Source of the DNA: Dromiciops gliroides
Lineage: Eukaryota; Chordata; Mammalia; Microbiotheria; Microbiotheriidae
Reading direction: 5' to 3'
Assembly: GCF_019393635.1 (NCBI RefSeq)
Contig: NC_057861.1
Coordinates: 84,375,327 to 84,439,326, forward strand
Length of the DNA stretch: 64,000 nucleotides
This document shows, piece after piece, positions 56,900 through 64,000 of this stretch. The position numbers and the translations under genes were made by a program. The first letter of the stretch is position 1; each line of letters opens with the position of its first letter. The notes under the pieces are model-generated. The model did not search any database and was not told where the DNA came from. It saw only the letters and a list, made by a program, of their open reading frames with translations.

Positions 56900-57955
56900 C
56901 CTCAAGACAGTGCTGACATGCCATGAAAGCCCCCTGAGAGGTACACAGCCACCAAAACTCCACACAACACCAAGGTCCAGAGACCAAGGGAAACCCCAGA
57001 CCACCTACCTACAACCCAAGAGAAGATAAGTTTCTTGGGCATTTCCCACACACAATCTCAGCACTGAATGGGACCTCAAAGAAGGATCACAGCTATAAAG
57101 CTGACATGGACCTTAGAGGTCATTTATGCCACTCCCCTCATTTTATGGATGAGCAACCTGAAGATGATAAGCAATCTGCCCCAAATCCTAAAGGTCAGCA
57201 AAAAAAATCTGAAGTTTGATCCCAGGTCCTTTGACCCTTTATCCAGTTCTCTTTCTACTATGCCAAGTGTCAAGTCCAACTCACACTGAACAGAAACGTT
57301 TCTAGAGTATATACAAGTGGTCATTTTGTATCAACCTGAAGACTCCTGGTGATAAGAAACTCACTATATCCCAAAGAAAATTGTTTCCCTTTTGCGTACC
57401 TCTACTTTCAGGAAGTTTTTCCACAATTTCAGCAGAAATATGCTCCCTCTGTCTCCTTCATTGCTCTTACTTTTGCCTCTCTGATGGGGCCAAGTGGGAA
57501 AAGTTAAATTACCCTCTTCTCCATGAGGACTTTTTCAATGATTGAACAGAGCTACTGAGCCCTCCAAAGTCTTCTCTTCTCAAAGCTAAACAATAGACTT
57601 CACTTGTCAACACCCTTCCTAAAATCCATTGCCCAGAACTGTGATCATGGCACTCTACATTGGGTCTGAGCATGGCAGGGTTTACCATGTCCTCTTTGTG
57701 GGTCAAACACTGAACTGTTAGAATTTCACCAAGCTGAGTCAGTCTCACCATAAATATACTACACCAGCCCTTAATGCCAGTGCTAGAGTGCTTGAAATTT
57801 TGCAGTGTTTTTCTCATAACAACCCTATGAGACTGGCAGAACAAATATTATCCTCATATTGCAGATTATTAAGCTGAGCCTCAAAAGTTAAGTGACCTGC
57901 CCAGAGTCCCCACAGGCTACTAAGGAGTGGAGTTAGAATTTGTATTCAGGACTTA
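56900..57955. other. Intergenic or 5' intronic DNA with MIR scraps
   Basis: MIR-like minus-strand pieces lie at about 57060-57260 and 57840-57955. No exon with good splice sites was recognised. A 5' exon of the MROH-family gene could lie here but is not identifiable. Confidence 0.45.
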
Positions 57956-57959
57956 ATTT

Positions 57960-58715
57960 TTTTTAAATGAAGTTTAATTGATGGGTTTTACTCTTATATT
58001 ATCCATACTCTTTAATGTATCTTTCTCCTCCCATGGCTCCCAAGGAGCCATCCCATTTAATAAATGTATGAAGAAAAACTAGGTGTGCTAGAGCAGGGCC
58101 GGGGATTTCTGAAAACTAAACAACACATTTTTCTAAAGTCTAGTATTAATTGCATCATCTCACACCCATGATTTCCCAGTTGTGCAAAAGAAGAGATGGA
58201 GGTGCTTTCTCATAACTCTTCTTTGGGGCCAAGCTCTGTCATCATAATTTTGCTGCATTCCATTTTGTCTGTTTGTGTTATTCGTCCCGTTTATTTGGAT
58301 ATGGTCATGGTCTATATAGTTTTCCTGGGTTTGTTTGTTTTACTTTGTATCAGTTCATATAAGTATTCCCATGCTTCTTTATATTCATCATATTCATTGT
58401 TTGTTTGTTTAGTGATTCCCCAATGGACCAGCATCTATTTTGTTTCCAGTTCTTTACTACCTCTAAAAGCATTGTTAAAAATATTTGGGGGGGGGGGGCA
58501 GCTAGGTGGCGCAGTGGTTAAAGCACCGGCTCTGGATTCAGAAGTACCTGAGTTCAAATCCGGCTTCAGACACTTGACACTTACTAGCTGTGTGACCCTG
58601 GGCAAGTCACTTAACCCTCATTGCCCTACCCCCCCCCCAAAAAAATATTTGAGGGTGGAGGTCTTTCTTTTTTGTCATTAACCTTCTTGAAGTATATGCC
58701 TAGCAATAGGATCTC
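57960..58715 (-). repeat. L1-like 3' UTR/ORF2 end relic
   Basis: T-rich minus-strand text (CAGTTCATATAAGTATTCCCA, GTGATTCCCCAATGGACC, AGTTCTTTACTACC) resembles the C-terminal/3' region of an L1-type LINE. It is more diverged than the other copies, and a SINE interrupts it. Confidence 0.5.
58491..58640 (+). repeat. Young SINE with poly-G head and poly-C tail junction
   Basis: A near-consensus copy is preceded by G(10), and its tail is C(11)A(7). The TSD AAAATATTTG is on both sides. Confidence 0.95.
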
Positions 58716-58907
58716 TGTGGTACCCAGGCCTTCTAACTCCAAGAGTAATGCTATTTCCATTATATATTGCTTCCTCTCAAAGATGGCTTTCCCCAAAATA
58801 GGAGCAAGTGGAACTCCTGATGGCCCGTCATTGATGTCCAGACTAGATGTACTCTGCCACTCCTGTTCATGATGTTAACACATTCACTGCTGTGCTTTCT
58901 ACTTTAG

Positions 58908-59098
58908 ATTATCTCCCCTCTTCCCTTCAAATTGGAAAACATCCACCAGAAAACCTAGTAAGCCCATCCATAAAGATTTCATCTGTGGGGAAGGTATGGT
59001 CAAACCCACCAGCATCTTACTGAAAAAGTCCAAGAGTAATCAGGCAGCCTTTGCACCACAAGACTACAAAATATTCATGGAGGAGGCATACAATTCAG
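58908..59098 (+). CDS. MROH-family gene, upstream coding exon
   Basis: This 191-base exon has the acceptor TTTCTACTTTAG and the donor TCAG-GTGAGC. It is open in one frame (first base completes a codon, last base starts one), giving about 63 residues that end in KIFMEEAYNS. The N-terminal two thirds are Ser/Lys/Pro-rich and look disordered (KTSTRKPSKPIHKDF). The end looks like the start of a helix leading into the HEAT array. The start codon is not certain: there is a Met at 58996, but the frame is open up to the acceptor, so initiation may lie in an exon further left. Phase 1 at the donor matches the next exon exactly. A (CA)n run lies 22 bases into the following intron. Confidence 0.7.
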
Positions 59099-59120
59099 GT
59101 GAGCCTGATATCTTCTATCA

Positions 59121-59142
59121 CCACACACACACACACACACGC
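59121..59142 (+). repeat. (CA)n microsatellite
   Basis: A CA run of about 20 bases ends in a short CGCG, just inside the intron after the first visible MROH-family exon. Confidence 0.9.
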
Positions 59143-59724
59143 GATAATCTTTTTACAAGGTCTTCCTTCTCAGGTTCATCATTTGATCTTTAAGGAAAGG
59201 TGAATTATGTCATGTAGACCTTATCACATGCCATGTTATAAATGAATAAACTGGTTTCTTTAGGACAAACAACCTGGAATATTGGTCAGTGACTTGTTAT
59301 GAGTTACTTTGGGAGATAGGCCACTGGCCCTATGGTACTCTCCAACCCTCTTCCTCATGGTCATTCAATTCATCAGTGAGCAGGACTTGGTGCCTCCTGT
59401 GGGCCCAAGCATAGAAAGGGAGCCTCTGGTTAAACAGTCACTCACAATATAGAAGAGTGAGAGAACAGCAGACATCTCTGAGTGAACATCTGTTTGAGGT
59501 TTTAAACCAGGAGAACAGCTTGGAAATCAGGAAAGTATAGTTCAAAGAGCCCTTAGTTCTAGAGGTCAGAAGACCTGGGTTCTAGTCTCAGCACTGGGTC
59601 ACTATGTGAGCTCAAGCAAGTCACTTCTCTGCATCTGTTTCCACATCTCTGAGAGGAGAACACTGGACTATGGCCTTTGTCAGCTCTGAGAAACTAACCA
59701 TAAAATAGGGCATAAGTTATTCCT

Positions 59725-60010
59725 TTATGTGTGGGGGTCATAATTTGCACAGTCATTCCCCAATTGAGAGGCACTCCCTTAGTTTCCAGTCCTTTGCCAT
59801 CACAAAAAGAGCTCCTACAATATTCTTGTACGTATGGATCCTTTTATTCTTTCTTTTATCTCTTTGGGAGGTATAAGTCCTAGTAATGGTCTAGCTGGGT
59901 CAAATGGGTGGATTTATGGTCTCCAAACAATGGATGAATTCAGGGTGCAAAATCACACATGCATTTTTGGACATGGCCAATATGGAAAGTTGTTTTGCTT
60001 TGCTATACAT
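59725..60010 (-). pseudogene. L1 ORF2 C-terminal relic in intron
   Basis: Plus-strand text CATTCCCCAATTGAGAGGCA, TTCCAGTCCTTTGCCATCAC and GTATAAGTCCTAGTAATGG is the complement of the L1 ORF2 C-terminal region seen elsewhere here. It lies in the intron, antisense to the host gene. Confidence 0.7.
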
Positions 60011-60291
60011 ATGTGTTAAGAGTTTGTTTTTTTCTTTTCAGGAAGGGGAGTGAGAAAAGGAGAGAAAATAAACACTTCTTAAGTGTTTATTGAAAAGGAA
60101 AGACAAAGTTTAATTTTTAAAAAAGGCAGGGCAGAAAACAACATGCCTAGAGAGAGGCACAAATTCAGTTGTCAGGAGGATCACTAAGTTAGAATCAATG
60201 ATAAAATACCAAGTGCTCAGTCAGCTAACTAACCCCCTACCCATGTCACATCATAACCCTGTTCCTTTCCATCCTGTCTTGTCCACTTCAG

Positions 60292-60437
60292 CCATCTGTT
60301 TTAAGCTTCTGCAGGACTTGGGGACTTCTGACATTCCCCGAGTAAAAATGGTAACGAAGAAACTCAACAACATAGCTAAGGTGGAGCAGAACATGGTACT
60401 GGAGACCATCAATGATTACTTCGTGGACAACTCAGAG
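60292..60437 (+). CDS. MROH-family gene, second visible exon
   Basis: This 146-base exon has the acceptor GTCCACTTCAG and the donor CAGAG-GTAGGA. It starts in phase 1, so its first two bases complete the codon left open by the previous exon, and it ends in phase 0. It encodes LLQDLGTSDIPRVKMVTKK followed by LNNIAKVEQNMVLETINDYF and VDNSE. The helix-turn-helix pattern with regularly spaced Leu/Val is typical of a HEAT repeat. The segment corresponds to the region in MROH1 that carries the VETLRACEEYL helix. A nearer acceptor (TGTTTTAAG at 60305) would break the phase, which decides the boundary. Confidence 0.85.
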
Positions 60438-61084
60438 GTAGGAACATTGAAATGGAGTCATTTTAAGATAGAAAGTTTGGCTCAGATTAAAGAGCTCTGA
60501 GCCTAGAAAATCAGGAGAGACCTAGATAAAACTTGTAGCTTTACCATAGACTCACTGCCCAGTTTGGGGCAAATTTCTTCCCCTCTCAGGGTCTTGGATT
60601 CTGTTTCTGCTAAATGAGGGAGGGCATAACCTTGAACTTTAAATTCTCTTCAAACTGTAATCAGTAATCTGGTTTCACATCAGCATTTGAATATTGGGAA
60701 TGACACTATCTGCACATCCCTGTCCTCACATGGTTTATCATCTAGATAAGGAACTTCTAAATGGTGACTCATGGAAAGAGGATTAGCCTTTGAGTCAGAA
60801 GGCCTGGATGAAGCCCTGGCTGCTCATTTACTTGCAGTATCACTATAAACAAATCACTTCAGTTCTCTTAAGTCTCAGGTTTTATAGCTTTTTAATCCAG
60901 CTCCTCTGCCCAGGGCCTTAATGTTGGTGCTGTCCATAGTTCTGACATCAGCATGTTTCTCTCTGTATATTCTTATTTAGCAACATTATTCAATTCCTGA
61001 CCTTTTACTACCTACTCCGTCCATATAACTCACAACTCTCCTATGTTGGTACATTTGTACTGGATGTACCCCATGCCAGGGAGG

Positions 61085-61470
61085 CAGGCACACCTTTACT
61101 TCCATCTCTGAATTCCTCATTTCCTTCAAGACTCAGCACAGATGTTTCCTTCTAATGTTTGCTGTTGACTGCTACCTGAAGTCTTTTCTGTTCCCCCTCC
61201 CTGAGCTACTACTACCTTCCTCCCAAAACCATTTTGTACATATTTTTCAATTACCTAGCATATATTATATATGATATATGTGTATATATATATACACACC
61301 CATACACATACACATACATATGTGCATATGAACATATTGTTTCCCAGTGCTAGATTGTAAGCTCTTTCAGGGCAGAAAATGGTGCTCATTTTGTCATCTC
61401 TATAGCCTAGCACATGCCTAACACATTGTAGATACCTAATAAATGTTTATTCATCAACTGCTGATCTCCA
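61085..61470 (+). repeat. L2-like LINE 3' region with TA/CA repeat
   Basis: CCTTCAAGACTCAGCACAG and GATTGTAAGCTCTTTCAGGG are typical L2 3' text. A (TA)/(CA)-rich run separates the halves (61262-61320). Confidence 0.65.
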
Positions 61471-61536
61471 ATGCCTCCCTTCTCCTTCCACTTGTAGCTC
61501 TTGGTAGCTTTTGTTTGCCTAAAAAAAAAAAATCCA

Positions 61537-61682
61537 GGGGCAGCTAGATGGCGCAGTGAATAGAGCACCGGCCCTGGAGTCAGGAGAGGACCTGAGTTCA
61601 AATCCGGCCTCAGACACTTAACACTTACTAGCTATGTGACCCTGGGCAAGTCACTTAACCCCAATTGCCTCACTAAAAAAAA
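61537..61682 (+). repeat. Young SINE
   Basis: A near-consensus copy with a short GAG duplication (AGGAGAGGACC) and A(9). The TSD is about AAAAAATCCA. Confidence 0.94.
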
Positions 61683-62029
61683 AATCCACCTATTTATCAC
61701 ACTCACCCCAAATTTAACCTTTCTCAAATATACTCCTGTCTCAAACTAAAAAAGTAAGTTTCCTTCTCACTCATCCTTTAAATCCCAATTCAAAGCCTGC
61801 CTTCTCCAGGAAGACTTCCCTGATTCCCCATCTTGGTAATAACCATCCCCCTCAGACCTGTGTAGCTCTCAGTTTTGTAACTATTCAATACATTTTGGAA
61901 TAGTTCATTTATGTATTCAAGGAAGAGAAACAGGTGTCCTAACAGCCTACTACTGCTATCTAACAAAGGATATAATGAGGAAATGCACAATTCTGTGACT
62001 TAGCTGTTCTGGGTTCTAGCCTTCTGTCT

Positions 62030-62215
62030 TGATCCTGGGCTTTGTTTCAGACACTTGCTGTGAAAACCAGAGCAAATCATTTAACCTCTGATTGCCTTCT
62101 TCTCAGCTGTAAAATGGAGGTTAATAATAACACCCAGGATTGTTGGGAGAATTAAAACAATAATATTTGTTAAGTGCTTAGCACAGTACCTGGCACAAAT
62201 TATACCATGGCACAT
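62030..62215 (+). repeat. CORE-SINE fragment
   Basis: The copy is recognised from CAAATCATTTAACCTCTG, the decayed CORE and TAATATTTGTTAAGTGCTTAG. Confidence 0.75.
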
Positions 62216-62459
62216 GTAAATTCAAACCAGAAAGTCACAAGCTCTGCTAGGACAAGTCTGGTTGTGAGTGGTCTACTGTTTCTCTCTTGCCTGAAGGTAC
62301 ATTCCTTTATATTTAAGAGCAAACAGTCTATTCAGATGTACTTTATAAATGCATCAATCATAAGTGAGCCAGAGAAGAATAGCTACCTAGGATGGTACAA
62401 TTTATTTGCTGCTTAGGGTTACTTCTTAATGAATTCATCACTCACTCTCACTCATTCTG

Positions 62460-62465
<6 letters not shown>

Positions 62466-62508
<43 letters not shown>

Positions 62509-62552
62509 CTCGCTCTCGCTCTCGCTCTCGCTCTCGCTCTCCCTCTCTCCTG
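62466..62552 (+). repeat. (CT)n followed by (CGCTCT)n
   Basis: About 40 bases of pure CT are followed by seven CGCTCT hexamers, then CT/CC-rich sequence. Long Ser/Leu or Arg/Glu frames across it are artefacts. Confidence 0.97.
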
Positions 62553-63111
62553 CTCTCCCTCCCTCCCTCCTTGGAAAGAGGTGGGTATCCAGTATAGTCA
62601 GCTTTCATCACATGGCATGTGTAAACTGAAACCCTGTGCCCCATACTCTAGGTATATACATACCTTGTTCTATCTTGGAAGCTTCTTAAAATGTACTCTC
62701 TGGGTCATTTGTCCCCACCTAAAGTATCCCCTAGAAATCTATATCTCATGGGTAGGTTTCACATATGGGTGAAAAGTTACTCAGGTCCTATGCAAGCATC
62801 CATCTGACAATGTATTTCAGCTATAGGACAACTTTTAATTCCATAGCACATAAAATGTAAATAAACTAAAGGATTCACAGTAACCCATAAACAGCCTTTA
62901 AAATTCTCCTTTTCCTCTCCAGTACTACCCTAAGAGTTTGGAATTCCTCAAAATGAGGATGGGTTTACTGGAGAAAATAGAGACTACAAGTCATAGAGAA
63001 ATTTCTAATATACACTAAAAAGGAGGGTTTCCTTCCTGGATATTCTTACCACCAGTGGAACCACAGGTTCAGACCACCACTGCAACTTATTCTGTGTATT
63101 CTTTTTTTTTT

Positions 63112-63252
63112 TAATTTTAGTGAGGCAATTGGGGGTTGACTTGCCCAGGGTCACACAGCTAGTAAGTGTTAAGTGTCTGAGGCCGGATTTGAACTCAGGT
63201 ACTCCTGACTCCAGAGCCGGTGCTCTATCCACTGCGCCACCTAGCTGCCCCT
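63112..63252 (-). repeat. Young SINE
   Basis: A minus-strand copy with a small deletion (GGGGTTGACTTGCC) ends CACCTAGCTGCCCC. Confidence 0.93.
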
Positions 63253-63558
63253 ATTTTTTTTTATCCTATGTATTCTTATAAGTATTATTCCAAGTTTACA
63301 GATGAAGAAACTGATAATTCAATGACAGACCTAGCATTCAAACCATTACCTCTTGACCAAATCCAGCACTCTTCTCAATAAATTACAAAGATGGGAATGT
63401 CTAACCAGTGGGAAAGAAGTTTTGGACATGAGGAGCCTTCCCCAGAACCATTCAGATCTTACTCAGAAGGCAGTTATTAACATTTAGGGTCATTTTCAAT
63501 CTCCCCCTTGTCAAGCAACATTTTTGTTCCTTGTGTAACTCTTCTCTATCACCTACAG

Positions 63559-63687
63559 CTTTCTGCCAAGCACAAGTACCGATTATTCCAGGTCCTTGAA
63601 AGCATCATCCTTGAAGCTCCACACATCCCGGATGACTGGGGAGAAAGATTTATTGGGCTTGCTTTGGAAAATATGACCAAGACCACG
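63559..63687 (+). CDS. MROH-family gene, third visible exon
   Basis: This 129-base exon is in phase 0 at both ends. It has the acceptor CTATCACCTACAG and the donor ACCACG-GTAAGG. It encodes LSAKHKYRLFQVLESIILEA, then PHIPDDWGERFIGLALENMT, then KTT. The pattern matches the conserved N-terminal region of Maestro HEAT-like repeat proteins. In MROH1, an HPYRAAVLRAMETVL helix is followed by a second helix ending in an EMTKTK motif. The NMTKTT ending here is the strongest single clue to the family. I cannot tell which paralogue this is from three exons (MROH2A/2B, MROH7 and MROH9 are all open). The gene continues past the right edge. Confidence 0.85.
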
Positions 63688-63789
63688 GTAAGGACCTTTC
63701 CTGCAAGAGGTTTTAACCTGGGATCTTTGAAGGCAAAAAACCTCCCATTATCTTAGATATCCCTTCTTCCTCTCTATTCTTTTTGTCAC

Positions 63790-64000
63790 CATCTTGGTAC
63801 AAGGCCTCATGACCACCTGCCTAGACTTATTCTACAATAGCTTCCCAACTGGCCCACCCATCTTCACCCTCATTCACCTCCCAATCTGTCCTTCATATGC
63901 TGCCAGGCTAAATTTACTGGTCATGTCACTGATCTGCTCAAAATTCCTACTGCCTACAGAGGAATTCCCAAATTCTCTTTAGCTTTACATTCAAGTAGCA
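63790..64000 (+). repeat. L2-like LINE relic in intron
   Basis: The text TTCCCAACTGGCCCACCC, CTGCCAGGCTAAATTTACTG and TCAAAATTCCTACTGCC resembles L2 3' sequence. It runs off the window edge. Confidence 0.55.

Noticed and set aside
62392..62772. 126-codon plus-strand frame with Ser/Leu/Ala repeats
   Set aside because: It runs through the CT and CGCTCT repeat; the flanks show no conserved protein.
1239..63252. tRNA genes at the SINE heads
   Set aside because: A-box and B-box-like motifs are present, but no cloverleaf with an anticodon stem can be drawn; these are tRNA-derived SINEs with A tails and TSDs.
1..64000. CRISPR array, operon, phage or prokaryotic system
   Set aside because: No regularly spaced direct repeats, ribosome binding sites or dense coding; spliced genes, SINEs and L1s show a mammalian genome.

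Overview
The window is mammalian, and more precisely marsupial, nuclear DNA. The clearest marker is about 25 copies of a young tRNA-derived SINE of roughly 150 bp. It has a head starting GGGGCAGCTAGGTGGCGCAG and a poly(A) tail, and it is inserted in both orientations with clean target-site duplications (TSDs). From memory this SINE type (WSINE1-like) points to an Australian marsupial lineage; I cannot place the species. Other marsupial-style repeats support this: SINEs with BovB/RTE-like 3' ends, many older CORE-SINE/MIR copies, and L1 copies with a long spacer between ORF1 and ORF2.

Two host genes can be supported, one at each edge. On the left, on the minus strand, there is a GC-rich terminal coding exon (2208-2717) with a splice acceptor, a stop codon and an AATAAA signal 41 bases past the stop. 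A short phase-compatible upstream exon is possible near 4.6 kb. I do not recognise the protein. On the right, on the plus strand, three exons (58908-59098, 60292-60437, 63559-63687) have consensus splice sites and matching phases. They encode the N-terminal part of a Maestro HEAT-like repeat (MROH) family protein, and the gene runs off the right edge. The roughly 54 kb between the two genes holds no convincing protein-coding gene. One TATA/CCAAT promoter-like cluster with a 54-codon ORF (30.3-30.6 kb) and two CTCF-like motifs are noted as weak candidates.

Layout. 1-5 kb: left gene in older SINE-rich DNA. 5-13 kb: SINEs, a 0.47 kb pyrimidine/(CA)n tract and a decayed minisatellite. 13-18.6 kb: L2-like relics, a small hAT-type MITE, and a three-layer nest in which a solo LTR sits inside a truncated LINE, itself inside an ancient repeat. 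18.7-21.7 kb: two internally deleted plus-strand L1 copies. 22-38 kb: L2 pieces, SINEs and one L1 tail. 38.7-53.9 kb: a minus-strand L1 graveyard of nested copies, containing a GC-rich 668-bp insert with a 12-bp TSD that I cannot assign. 54-64 kb: RTE/BovB-like tails, SINEs and the MROH-family gene.

No CRISPR array, operon, rRNA, functional tRNA or prokaryotic feature was seen. No new multi-gene system was found. The best leads are the 668-bp TSD-flanked insert, the LINE and SINE families that share one 3' tail, and the unidentified left-hand gene.
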